A DNA stretch of 64,000 nucleotides, from assembly GCA_016222825.1 (NCBI GenBank), contig JACRQF010000019.1:434001-498000 (forward strand), given 5' to 3'. The stretch comes from Verrucomicrobiota bacterium. Its GTDB lineage: Bacteria; Verrucomicrobiota; Verrucomicrobiia; CAIQCK01. Made by a program: the position numbers and the translations under genes. Below the pieces are notes generated by a model. The model was not told where the DNA came from and made no database searches. It worked only from the letters and a program-made list of their open reading frames with translations. Shown here one piece after another: positions 38,410-46,714 of this stretch (position 1 is its first letter; each line of letters starts with the position of its first letter).

Positions 38410-39684
38410 TCATCGAGAACCAAGGGCTTTCACACGACCGCCCTGCACGTGGAAAATGTCCGTGCGGCGGCCTTCAAGCGTCAGCGAAACGGATCTCGCG
38501 CCGCACGAGACGGTGATCTCCTTCTTCTCCCCCTCGCTCTGCCACGGATTGACGGCCATCACGATCCATTCGTCAGGCGTGACGCGCAGCTTGCGGACGA
38601 GCGGACGCTTCTCCTTCCACAGAACGTGGGCCGGTTCATCAATCACCAGCTTCGCCCTCGCGATCTTCGCGGACAGATCGGAGACGCGGCCGAGGCTATC
38701 CATGAACCGCGGCAGCGAATGATAATACTGCCCCTTGCCTTTCGGCTCCCAGCCCCACAACACCAGTCCGCGCGCGCCGCTGAAATACGGCAGCACCGCC
38801 ATCGCCTCGACCAGATACGGCGCGAGTTCCTGGCCGGCGAGCTTCTTGTTGCTGTCGTGGTAGCGGAGCCACTCGTAGGCGTAGAGCGGCTTGTTGCCGT
38901 AGCGGCGCGTGCGCTGGACATTCTCCTCGATGTTCGAGGCGATGTAGTAGATCGAGCCGGGGTCGTCGTAGAAGACATAGACGCTGGCGATATAGAAATC
39001 CACGTGGCGGTCAATGTGCCGCCAAAGCTCGGCGTCGGTGCGGTGCGTGCCGTCTATCTGCTTCGCGCTCTTGCCGGCGAGGCCCCAGTAGTCGCGCCGG
39101 AACGGTTGCGGGCCGTAGATACCGACCGGCTCGCGCGGCCATTGTTTCTTCGCCCAATCGCACGGCAGCGAGAACCACGTCGCCCATTCGCGGAAGTAGG
39201 CGGCAGCAAACTGCTCCTTGGTCTTTGCGCGCGACGCGGCACGGGCGGCCTCGTCGGCCCACGCTTTCTCGACGTCCTCCTCGAAATCAAACTCGATGTC
39301 GTGGACGAAGATGGCGCCTTTACCTCCGCGCGCGGCGATGTTGCGCTTGACGATGCGCTCGAAGAACTCCGGCTTGTTCCACGGATTGGTCCGGTTCGTG
39401 GCGAGGAACGTGTTGATGTTCTCCTTCTGTTTGCCGGGGTAGTCGGAGTAGGTGCCGAGCAAGTCCACCATCTTGAAACCGTGCCGGGCGGCCTGCTCTT
39501 CGTTGAAGGCGCGGTCGCGCCCGCCAACATCCCAGAACACCCGCAAGTCGCCGCTCATCGGCACCGAGCGGATCTGCTCCCACGGCGTTGGGGCCGGTTC
39601 GGATTCGTCCGCGCCGTGGCTCATCGGCGCAAAACTCAATCCGCAAGCAAGCAACAGTTGAGGCAGCTTCATAGTCCTCATCAT
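38410..39684 (-). CDS. Secreted TIM-barrel-like hypothetical protein
   Basis: 424 residues. ATG 39684 overlaps the stop of the preceding gene by four bases (ATGA), which favours coupled translation; ATG 39672 is also possible. The signal peptide is LPQLLLACGLSFAPMSHGA. Segments such as AIFVHDIEFDFEEDVEKAW, EPVGIYGPQPFRRDYWGL, VDFYIASVYVFYDDPGS and ARGLVLWGWEPKG resemble strand ends of a glycosidase-like (beta/alpha)8 barrel. The DIEFD acids are candidate catalytic residues. A C-terminal beta-domain follows. The family is not identified. Confidence 0.75.
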   Translation of the reverse strand: MMRTMKLPQLLLACGLSFAPMSHGADESEPAPTPWEQIRSVPMSGDLRVFWDVGGRDRAFNEEQAARHGFKMVDLLGTYSDYPGKQKENINTFLATNRTNPWNKPEFFERIVKRNIAARGGKGAIFVHDIEFDFEEDVEKAWADEAARAASRAKTKEQFAAAYFREWATWFSLPCDWAKKQWPREPVGIYGPQPFRRDYWGLAGKSAKQIDGTHRTDAELWRHIDRHVDFYIASVYVFYDDPGSIYYIASNIEENVQRTRRYGNKPLYAYEWLRYHDSNKKLAGQELAPYLVEAMAVLPYFSGARGLVLWGWEPKGKGQYYHSLPRFMDSLGRVSDLSAKIARAKLVIDEPAHVLWKEKRPLVRKLRVTPDEWIVMAVNPWQSEGEKKEITVSCGARSVSLTLEGRRTDIFHVQGGRVKALGSR

Positions 39685-40628
39685 TCTTTCAAGACCTCAT
39701 ACTTCATCGGCGCGTTCATCAAAGCGATGCCATCGCCGGGGTGATTGGAGCGACCGATCCGCTTGGGCTGGCCTGCTTGGCGGCGGAGGATCGTCACGCG
39801 CTCAAACGGCGGCTTGAGGGTGAGGATGCCAAAACTCGCGTCGCTCTTGGCACGGCGAAGGGCACGCTCGGCTCCTGCAGCGATCATCGCGCGCGCCCGT
39901 TGGGGCTGTGCGTGGATGGCGGCGAGGTTGCGCTTTGCGTAGGCGTCGCGGTCACACTCGTCGCCGCGGCCGGGCGTGGTGCCGCGTTTGACGGCGACGG
40001 TCTCGATGCCCGGCAGTAACGCCTGGGCTTCCTTCGTGAACGCCAGATCGCCGGAGCCGAAGATGTAACGCACGCCCAACTGCATCGCGCAGAGCGCCAT
40101 CTCGCCGAACTCGCCGACCGCCGTGCCGTTGATGGTCGTCTCGAACACGCCGAAACTGCCCGTGTGAGCCAGATGCGCGTGTTCCGTGCGCGACATGGCG
40201 TGCTGACCGACACACGCCACGTAGCCGAAGCTGTCGTCCAAGCTGAACGGATACGGCGGCGGCGACCAGTTCCGCGCCAGTTCCGCGCGCGGGTCGAGCA
40301 GCTTGGGATTGATCCCGCCGTGGCCGTGCCCGTCGGCGACGAGGAACTCCGTGGCCCCGGCACGGGCAAAGCCCGCGATGGCCGCGTTGACCTCGGCGGT
40401 GAGAAGCTCCTTGCCCAAATCGTAGTAGCGGCCTTCGGGCTTACACCAGTTCTCGGAATCCAGGATGCCAGCCACTCCTTCCGTGTCGGTCATGATGTAA
40501 ACACGCTTCCCGCGTTTCGACGAAGCGGCCTTCGCGTCGGCGGCCCGCGCAACCGAACTGAGGGTGATTCCCCAGCCAAGCGCGGCACTGGTCTTCAGGA
40601 ATTTGCGACGAGTGAGTTGTTGAGACAT
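39681..40628 (-). CDS. M55 family D-aminopeptidase (DppA-like), Tat-exported
   Basis: 315 residues from ATG 40628 (GGAGCAGATGGT upstream). The Tat signal is LTRRKFLKTSAALGWGI. The M55 motifs match DppA: VYIMTDTEGVAGI (D48, E50), VADGHGHGGIN (H101), VGQHAMS (H143) and INGTAVGEFGE (E173), which together would bind two zinc ions. B. subtilis DppA cleaves D-Ala dipeptides. Here a periplasmic role in D-amino-acid peptide or peptidoglycan-derived peptide turnover is plausible. It sits in a minus-strand run and overlaps the next gene by four bases. Confidence 0.9.
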   Translation of the reverse strand: MSQQLTRRKFLKTSAALGWGITLSSVARAADAKAASSKRGKRVYIMTDTEGVAGILDSENWCKPEGRYYDLGKELLTAEVNAAIAGFARAGATEFLVADGHGHGGINPKLLDPRAELARNWSPPPYPFSLDDSFGYVACVGQHAMSRTEHAHLAHTGSFGVFETTINGTAVGEFGEMALCAMQLGVRYIFGSGDLAFTKEAQALLPGIETVAVKRGTTPGRGDECDRDAYAKRNLAAIHAQPQRARAMIAAGAERALRRAKSDASFGILTLKPPFERVTILRRQAGQPKRIGRSNHPGDGIALMNAPMKYEVLKE

Positions 40629-40686
40629 ACCATCTGCTCCTTTTCCGATGACCGACGACGCCAAATGAAGGCGCGGTGAAACGACA

Positions 40687-41730
40687 TCAATCGTATTTTC
40701 CGAATTCGTGCGCCGTCTCGATGAAAGCGCGGAGATTTTCCGACGGCGTGGTGGCGGGAATCGCGCAGCCGGCGTTGAGTATGAACTTGCCACCGGGCTT
40801 CCACACTTCGATCAACTGTCGCGTGGCGTCGCGAACTTGCGCGGGCGTGCCGCGCGCGAGCACGCCGCTGGGATCCACATTGCCGAAGAGAACGTGATTC
40901 TTACCGACGGTTTCCTTGGCGCGGCGCGCGTCGGTCTTGTAGTCCAGCTCGAAACCGCAGAACGGATACGCCGCAAGCTGATCCAGAATCGCCGTCGTAT
41001 TGCCGCAAATGTGCAGTGCCACGAAAACGCCGTCGGCCGCCAGTTCGCGCACCAGCCGCTCCTGATACGGCCGCGCGAACCGCCGGAACATCGCCGGGGA
41101 AACCACGTCAGGCCCGGACGCGCTGTCGCCGAGCGACGTAAAGTGCGCGCCGGCGGCCTTGAGCGCGCGGTGCGTGGCGATGTGTGATTGATACGCGACC
41201 TCCAGCAACTGAACAATCGCCGGGTTGTTCGGGTCCTCCGCCAGATCCATCAGGAACTCCTGCATGCCGCGCAGCAACACCGCGAGCGCGAACGCATTTT
41301 GGTCCGCATTGCCGCGGATGGCCACGCGTCCGCCCGTCTCGCGGGCGATGATGCGCACGGCTTCAAGAACCACCGGAATGCGCCCGTCGCGAGCCGGGTC
41401 CACGGGTTTGAGTTTGCCGACCTCGGCGAGGCTGTTGATTGCGGGCGCGGCGAGATGGCCCGGTTCGCCTGGCGTGCAATCGCGTTTGGCGCCCATCGCC
41501 TCGGCGAGCAAGGTCGTGTCGAGGTCAATCAGGACACAGTCGTAGCCGTATTTTTCCACCGCGTGCAGATGCGCGCGCGCGGCGGCTTGCGGATCGGTGA
41601 GGTGCTTTTCGAGCGGGATGCCGGCCTCCTTTGCCGCCATCGGAAAATTGTGCAGGCAGACCGGCACGCGGTCGGGGATGCCGCCGCGAATCACGGTCAA
41701 ACAACGTTCCACCGGGGTCATGGCTTTCAT
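40687..41730 (-). CDS. Uroporphyrinogen decarboxylase-fold protein (UroD/MtaA-type methyltransferase)
   Basis: 347 residues from ATG 41730; a GTG at 41802 would add 24 residues. MTPVERCLTVIRGGIPDRVPV is the usual UroD-family opening. The C-terminal half has a LHICGN motif and a later AGC motif, which fit the H-x-C-(n)-C zinc site of MtaA/MtbA-type corrinoid methyltransferases better than true haem-pathway UroD. In Verrucomicrobia such proteins commonly occur in sugar or demethylation loci. No corrinoid-protein gene is adjacent. It lies 58 bases upstream of the D-aminopeptidase. Confidence 0.85.
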   Translation of the reverse strand: MKAMTPVERCLTVIRGGIPDRVPVCLHNFPMAAKEAGIPLEKHLTDPQAAARAHLHAVEKYGYDCVLIDLDTTLLAEAMGAKRDCTPGEPGHLAAPAINSLAEVGKLKPVDPARDGRIPVVLEAVRIIARETGGRVAIRGNADQNAFALAVLLRGMQEFLMDLAEDPNNPAIVQLLEVAYQSHIATHRALKAAGAHFTSLGDSASGPDVVSPAMFRRFARPYQERLVRELAADGVFVALHICGNTTAILDQLAAYPFCGFELDYKTDARRAKETVGKNHVLFGNVDPSGVLARGTPAQVRDATRQLIEVWKPGGKFILNAGCAIPATTPSENLRAFIETAHEFGKYD

Positions 41731-42719
41731 CTTTGCCAAAGCAGCCGCAGTGTAGCGCGCGCCGGACGCGGAACAACCAGGAAGTTCATATCTATTTGTC
41801 ACTGAAAACCGAATGAGGGCAAAAAATTAGCACATCGTTCGAGTTGTTGTTCTGAGTTTCACGTCAGGAACTTTTCTCTAACGCTGTGCTAATTCACTAT
41901 GCCACTGCCGCGTCGCTTCGCAACGGCTTCGCAGCGGTGACAGCAAAAGGAATTGGGAGGCCCCTTGGTCACAAGGGGAACGATCGAACCGCCGAGATCG
42001 GCCAATCGCCTGAGGAATCACCTCCCACAAAACTGGATTTCAAATATCACAAACGCCACCCGCGTCACTTCAAATCTCGCTGTCACTGGGACTGCTTCCG
42101 CCTTGTCCTACGCAGCCCATCAATCTCTTTGGCTACATGAGAACTTCGTCCTCTTAAACGGAATAGCAAGTGAGCACATTCATGCTCCACATCAGGGCCG
42201 GGTGCTTGGTGAACGGGATCAAAACAACTGACCGCAGCGATGATGATGACAACGCTTCAAGGGATAAAGAGGCGAGCCTCGACGGCTCTCTCGGTCCGCC
42301 GAGACTCAAACGGGCAGCTATGGTGGGATGGTGGGTAGGGCCGCCACCCGTTGTGTGAAGCAGAATACGCCAAAGCAGAATTATGACAATCCGGGGAGAA
42401 TCTCGTGTTGGCATAGGGAGATTGCTTACTGCTGAAACCGTTGTTGTCGCGGCGGGATTTGTTGGAACAGTGGATGGCGGATCGACGTTAAGGGAGTATG
42501 GTGATTCATGGAGGGGGCAGGACGACATGAGGTGATAAGCCTCATGTCGTTCATAAGTCGCACCAGCAAGCAGAGGGCCGGACATGAAGACGACCAAAAC
42601 GAGTTTGGTGGCGAACGAAGGCCCGAGCGTCGGAGGAGCGATTGCCAACGCATTTCCCCGAATGCTGTCACGCAGATGCCCACGCTTGAACAAACGGCTG
42701 GCGAGAAAGGAAGAGATCT
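41731..42719. other. Gene-poor region of about 1 kb, lower GC
   Basis: No convincing gene is present. It has lower GC than its surroundings and only short, unsupported open frames (for example 42170-42358 and 42584-42820 on the plus strand). A 7-bp inverted repeat CCCCTTG-GTCA-CAAGGGG lies at 41961-41978 and a 10-bp one at 42522-42550. The region probably contains the promoter of the baeRF-like gene at 42720 and that of the UroD gene. Confidence 0.55.
42522..42550. repeat. Perfect 10-bp inverted repeat (possible operator or hairpin)
   Basis: Arms ACGACATGAG (42522-42531) and CTCATGTCGT (42541-42550) surround a 9-base spacer. It lies about 170 bases upstream of the gene at 42720, so it could be an operator or a leader hairpin. 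There is no T-tract, so it is not a terminator. No binding protein is identified. Confidence 0.6.
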
Positions 42720-43145
42720 ATGAAAACCAGAGCGAGTTTGTGGATTGGCCATCGAAAGGCCGTGATTGTGGTTATGTCAGGCCAGGCGGGAAGAACCACG
42801 GTGATCCTGTCCAAAGCTGAAAGGCAGCCGGGACGGTTTGCTGGCGTGCGTTCGACGGCCCCCTACGAAACAGGGCAAGTCCAGGCCGATAACAAGTTGC
42901 AGAGGAGGTTCACAAAGCGGTTGGAGCGTTACTACGACAAGATCATCACGGCGGTTCGCCATGCCGATGACATTCGGATCTTCGGCCCCGGCGAGGCGAA
43001 GGTTGAGTTGAAGAAGCGTTTCAATCGCGACAAGCCGGATACACGCGTCAGAGCTGTGGAAACCAGCGGTTGGATGGCCGAGCACCAGGTTGCAGCAAGA
43101 GCACGGGGACCATTCTCGCTTCCGTTGCGTGAACAAGCGGCTTGA
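42720..43145 (+). CDS. Conserved hypothetical protein, resembles bacterial eRF1-like (baeRF) small proteins
   Basis: 141 residues from ATG 42720, with AAAGGAAGAG upstream. The opening MKTRASLWIGHRKAVIV, the central RFTKRLERYYDKIITAVRHADDIRIFGPGEAKVELKK-type block and the end (VRAVETSGWMAEHQVAARARGPF) match a widespread small protein family that looks like the C-terminal nucleotide/ribosome-binding part of archaeo-eukaryotic release factors. GPGEAK is its hallmark. The family is thought to act in ribosome-linked stress or surface processes, but this is not proven. Lower GC suggests an accessory gene. Confidence 0.6.
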   Translation: MKTRASLWIGHRKAVIVVMSGQAGRTTVILSKAERQPGRFAGVRSTAPYETGQVQADNKLQRRFTKRLERYYDKIITAVRHADDIRIFGPGEAKVELKKRFNRDKPDTRVRAVETSGWMAEHQVAARARGPFSLPLREQAA

Positions 43146-43588
43146 TGATCGCTACTCTTGGTCAGGTTCCACCGCGTTGAGCGAAGCATGAAAAAAAGCA
43201 CGGCGTGTGATTTTCACATCAGCTTTTTAGCTTTCACGTCGTGCTGATAAGAACATGCCACCCGTTGACTGTTCCGCAAGGGATGTGCCGGGGTAAGCAC
43301 TATTCCTAATCCACAACCGGATTCTCCCCGAATGACCAGGTTTTTCCCGTGGTGTATCTTCCGGCACAATTGGTGTTCGTGCCGAGTTGAGTGTGGGGAG
43401 ATTGATTAGGAGTTATATTCTTTGGCGAGCGAAAAATATGGTCCGAGGGCCGAAAGGCAGTTCGGGAATTTCGCTCCACGCGTTTTGTGTTTTGGATGGG
43501 GCGATGTGGAGGGAAGTTGTGCCGAGGGCGCGTCAAATAGGGCATTCCAGATTGAGGGTTGCCCCCAGTATGTGAACAGGAGAAGTCC
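43146..43588. other. Intergenic region (about 440 bases) with a hairpin
   Basis: No gene is seen. A hairpin with 11-bp arms, AGCACGGCGTG (43197-43207) and CACGTCGTGCT (43235-43245) with one G-U pair, encloses a nested TGTGA-TTT-TCACA. It may end transcription from the gene at 42720, since a seven-A run precedes it and TTTTTAG lies in its loop, but it lacks a classical T-tract. The right half leads to the metallophosphoesterase gene and may hold its promoter. Confidence 0.5.
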
Positions 43589-44317
43589 ATGAAGTCCGCT
43601 TTCCAACGGACCACGAACACAGAAATCGAGTTGAAAGACGTGCGGCAGGTTGTCGTCGTGGGCGACGTTGGCTGCACCGGGTTTGATGATCAGAGCAAAC
43701 AGGTGTTCGGCGCTGTGCTGCGCCATCAAGCCGATCTGTTCATCATCAATGGAGATATCGCGCAGACGGGTGCCACGGAACAATTCGTGGCGGTGATGGA
43801 GTTTTGCAACACGCGAGCGCAAGCGCCGGTGTTCGCGCTCTGCGGCAATCATGATCTGCCCGGCTATGCAGAATGTTGCGGCCTGTTCACATACGCCATT
43901 GTGTTGGAGCGGGCGGTTCTGGTGTGTCTTGATAATTCAAGGGGCAGTTTTGAAACAGCCGACCTTGAGTTTCTCCGACATCAGTTGCAGAAGCATGATA
44001 GGAAGCGATTCGTCGTCCTGTTCCACGTTCCGCCACCGCTTGAACACGTCCGGTCGGTAATGAAAGAGGATGCGTGGCACGAATTGCGGATGGTTCTGGA
44101 TTCGTATAAGAACCGGATCGAATGCATCATTTGCGGCCACATTCATGGGTTCTATGAGTATGACCTCGACGGCTATCACATCTTCATTACCGCCGGGGGT
44201 GGCGCCGCGATGATCCACGAATTGCCCAGGGAACAATGCAAGATCTTCAACGCACTGAGGCTGGTGTTCAAAGACGATGCGTCAATCGCCATCGAGATGG
44301 TGCCAGTCCAGGTGTGA
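43589..44317 (+). CDS. Calcineurin-like metallophosphoesterase
   Basis: 242 residues from ATG 43589 (AGGAGAAGTCC upstream). The metal-binding motif series is clear: VVGDVGCTG (the usual D-x-H is altered to D-x-G), INGDIAQTG, LCGNHDLPG, VLFHVPPP and CGHIHGF. The protein is cytoplasmic as seen, since no signal peptide is visible. Family members hydrolyse phosphomonoesters or diesters using two metal ions. The variant first motif may lower activity or change metal preference. It lies in the lower-GC stretch before the tol genes, which suggests an accessory gene. Confidence 0.85.
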   Translation: MKSAFQRTTNTEIELKDVRQVVVVGDVGCTGFDDQSKQVFGAVLRHQADLFIINGDIAQTGATEQFVAVMEFCNTRAQAPVFALCGNHDLPGYAECCGLFTYAIVLERAVLVCLDNSRGSFETADLEFLRHQLQKHDRKRFVVLFHVPPPLEHVRSVMKEDAWHELRMVLDSYKNRIECIICGHIHGFYEYDLDGYHIFITAGGGAAMIHELPREQCKIFNALRLVFKDDASIAIEMVPVQV

Positions 44318-44462
44318 ATTCATCCTGGCTCTGCTCCGACCCTTGCCACCATTTTCTTTCTTGCCGGCGATCCAAAAAAAGGGCAGCCGCGGGAACGGTC
44401 GCCGGGCCGCTGTTCTGAAATGGTTGTAAACCGCGCGGAATCCGCTAGAATGCAACCCCAAT

Positions 44463-45200
44463 ATGATTCCCGATTTCCTGTTCACGCTGCCGCTGGCGGA
44501 CATTTCCTATTCGTTCACCGAGGCGCACCTGCCGGGCAAGGTCGTCATCGGCGTCCTGATGGTGTTCTCCATCTTCTCGTGGACGGTCATGTTCACCAAG
44601 TTCAGCGAGATCAGCCGCGCGCGGCGGTTGAACAGACAGTTCCTGGAGGCGTTCCGGTCGGAGAAGAGCGCGTTCGATCTTTTCAGCCAACGGGTGAAGG
44701 TGGAGGGCTGCTCGCTTTTTGAAATCTACACAGCCGGCTGCAAGGAACTGAAGAATTATCACGGTGTCGAGTCCGAGCCGACGGTGGCGATGGGATTGCT
44801 CGCGCCGGCCGGGGGCAAGCGCGTCACGCTCAAACAGATGGATCATATCAAAGGCGTGATCGAGCGGACGGTGGCGGAGCAGGGGTTGAAGTTGGAGCAG
44901 GGCTTGTTGATGCTGGCGACGGCGGTCAGCGGAGCGCCGTTCCTCGGACTGCTCGGGACGGTCTGGGGCGTCATGGACGCGTTCGGCGAGATCGCCATCC
45001 AGGGCAACGCCAGCCTTACGACGATGGCGCCCGGCGTTTCCGGAGCGCTCATCACGACGGTCGTTGGCCTGCTCGTGGCCATTCCCTCGATGTTCGCCTA
45101 CAACTGGCTGGTTTACACCATCCGCGGGATCACGGTGGAGATGGACAACTTCGCCAGCGAACTGGCGACGGCGCTGGAGCGCGAGTTCGTGCGGGAGTGA
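44463..45200 (+). CDS. tolQ: TolQ/ExbB-family proton-channel protein
   Basis: 245 residues. Three membrane segments are visible: VVIGVLMVFSIFSWTVMFTKF (residues 27-47), LGLLGTVWGVMDAFGEIA (about 160-180) and VSGALITTVVGLLVAIPSMFAYNWL (about 195-220). LGTVWGVM and TTVVGLLVAIP are hallmark TolQ/ExbB/MotA motifs lining the proton path. TolQ forms a pentamer around TolR in the inner membrane and energises the Tol-Pal system for outer-membrane constriction. It leads the tolQ-tolR-tolA-tolB-pal cluster, 7 bases before tolR. Confidence 0.93.
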   Translation: MIPDFLFTLPLADISYSFTEAHLPGKVVIGVLMVFSIFSWTVMFTKFSEISRARRLNRQFLEAFRSEKSAFDLFSQRVKVEGCSLFEIYTAGCKELKNYHGVESEPTVAMGLLAPAGGKRVTLKQMDHIKGVIERTVAEQGLKLEQGLLMLATAVSGAPFLGLLGTVWGVMDAFGEIAIQGNASLTTMAPGVSGALITTVVGLLVAIPSMFAYNWLVYTIRGITVEMDNFASELATALEREFVRE

Positions 45201-45207
45201 GGTTGCC

Positions 45208-45624
45208 ATGCGCCGCTTCTCCCAACGTCATCTGTCGGTGCTGGCGGAGATCAACATCACGCCGCTGCTGGACCTCGCGTTCGTGCTGCTGATCATCTTC
45301 ATCATCACGACCCCGCTGTTCGAGCAGTCCATCGGGGTCAACCTCGCCAAGGCCGCCAAGGCGCAGCAGCAGAAGCCGACGCGAGGCCGCACGGTGAGCA
45401 TTGACAAGGCGGGGCAGATTTACATTGACCGCTCGCCGGTGGACCTCGACACGCTGCGGGCATCCATGACCGCGCTGCACAACGAAGACCAGGACGTGGC
45501 GGTGCTGATCCGGGTGGACAAACAGCAGCAGTTCGAGAAGTTTGTGCTGGTGTTGGACGCGCTCAAAGGCGCCGGCATCAGCCACGTCGGTATCGTGGCG
45601 CTGAGCGAAGGCCAGAGTCGTTAG
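45208..45624 (+). CDS. tolR: TolR/ExbD-family protein
   Basis: 138 residues from ATG 45208, immediately after tolQ. The single membrane helix INITPLLDLAFVLLIIFII contains the conserved proton-relay Asp (D22). The periplasmic domain (VSIDKAGQIYIDRSPVDLDTLRASM, VLIRVDKQQQFEKFVLVLDALKGAGISHVGI) is the ExbD/TolR fold. It couples proton flow through TolQ to TolA. It shares a transcript with its neighbours, with a spacing of 2 bases to the next gene. Confidence 0.93.
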   Translation: MRRFSQRHLSVLAEINITPLLDLAFVLLIIFIITTPLFEQSIGVNLAKAAKAQQQKPTRGRTVSIDKAGQIYIDRSPVDLDTLRASMTALHNEDQDVAVLIRVDKQQQFEKFVLVLDALKGAGISHVGIVALSEGQSR

Positions 45625-45626
45625 CG

Positions 45627-46697
45627 ATGGAAGCGAAAACGGACGATCCGAAATATCGCTGGAACCTGTTCGTTTCGGCGGTGCTGCATGCCGCGCTGAT
45701 TGGCGCGGTCATGATGTGGGCGGCTTTCGCGCCGAAGCAGGCCGACCAGCCGGTGTGGCTCGAACTCGGCATGGGTGGCGATCCTGGTGGTGGCAGCGGC
45801 AGCGAAGGCGGCGGCGACTCCGAACCATCCCCGCCCTCGACGACGCCTCCCGACGAACCCGCGCCCGCGCCGCTCGGCCAGCCCGCGGTGGTGGAGGACG
45901 CTCCCAAACCCGCGCCGAAATTCGACACGGTCAAACCCACGCCAGCGCCGAAGGAAGACACGCGCAAGCCCGCGATTCACACCGAACAGCCGAAGAAGAT
46001 CGAGAAACCCAAGCCACAGCCCAAGGCGCAAGTTAAACCTCCTCCACCAAAGGTCGAAGCGACAAACAAGATCAAGACCTCCACCACGCTGGTGCAGCGG
46101 CCAAAGACTGGCGTGCCAAACTCCAAAGCAATCAACAGCAAGGGCACCGGCCCCGCCGACAGCAAAGGCAAGAGCAAGCAAGCCGCCCGCAGTTTCAACG
46201 CGGACAGTTTCAAGAAAGGCATGTTCAACAAGCTCGGCTACGGTTCTTCCGGCGGCACCGGCCCCGGCACCGGCATCGGCAAGCAGTCGGGCCCGGGCAA
46301 GGGCCGTGGTCCCGGCCAGTATGCGGGCGCAGGCATCGGTCCCGGCAACAGGCCCGGCACGGGCGGCGGCCCCGGCACCGGGCCGGGCGCGGGCGGCGGG
46401 TTGCCGTCGGAGTTTGGCTGGTATTATCTGCTGATCAAGGACGCGATGGACCGCGCATGGACGCAGCCGAGCCAGTTGCAGGGGCGCCTGAACTGCGTGG
46501 TTTTCATCCGCATCCAGCGCGACGGCACGATCAGCTACGTCTGGTTCGACCAGCGGTCGGGCAATCCCGTGATGGACGAGTCGGTGCTTTCTGCGGTAAA
46601 CAGTGTGCGCCGGATCCGACCGTTGCCGCCCGGCCTGGGCAACGCCTATGTGGACATCCCGGTGGCGTTCGAGTTGAAACCAAAGGGGCCGGGTTGA
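45627..46697 (+). CDS. TolA/TonB-like energy transducer with a Gly/Pro-rich linker
   Basis: 356 residues. An N-terminal cytoplasmic segment is followed by a membrane helix (LFVSAVLHAALIGAVMMWAAF, about 13-33). A Pro/Lys-rich linker (about 55-190) is followed by a long Gly-Pro-rich stretch (about 205-260). The C-terminal TonB/TolA-type domain covers about 262-350 (YYLLIKDAMDRAWTQPSQL, VFIRIQRDGTISYVWFDQRSGN, SAVNSVRRIRPLPPGL). Its place between tolR and tolB indicates the TolA role, bridging the inner membrane to Pal and TolB. The Gly-rich linker replaces the long helical domain usual in E. coli TolA. Confidence 0.88.
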   Translation: MEAKTDDPKYRWNLFVSAVLHAALIGAVMMWAAFAPKQADQPVWLELGMGGDPGGGSGSEGGGDSEPSPPSTTPPDEPAPAPLGQPAVVEDAPKPAPKFDTVKPTPAPKEDTRKPAIHTEQPKKIEKPKPQPKAQVKPPPPKVEATNKIKTSTTLVQRPKTGVPNSKAINSKGTGPADSKGKSKQAARSFNADSFKKGMFNKLGYGSSGGTGPGTGIGKQSGPGKGRGPGQYAGAGIGPGNRPGTGGGPGTGPGAGGGLPSEFGWYYLLIKDAMDRAWTQPSQLQGRLNCVVFIRIQRDGTISYVWFDQRSGNPVMDESVLSAVNSVRRIRPLPPGLGNAYVDIPVAFELKPKGPG

Positions 46698-46714
46698 TTT
46701 TGAAGGAGTCACTG

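Noticed and set aside
41961..42020. Possible tRNA (GTTCGA-like sequence on the minus strand)
   Set aside because: Acceptor and anticodon stems cannot be drawn and the T stem is unpaired.
42170..42820. Small plus-strand ORFs (42170-42358, 42508-42723, 42584-42820)
   Set aside because: No ribosome sites or recognisable motifs. Overlapping frames are equally open.
43206..43218. CRP-like site TGTGA-TTT-TCACA
   Set aside because: The spacer is 3 bases instead of 6, and it lies inside a larger hairpin.
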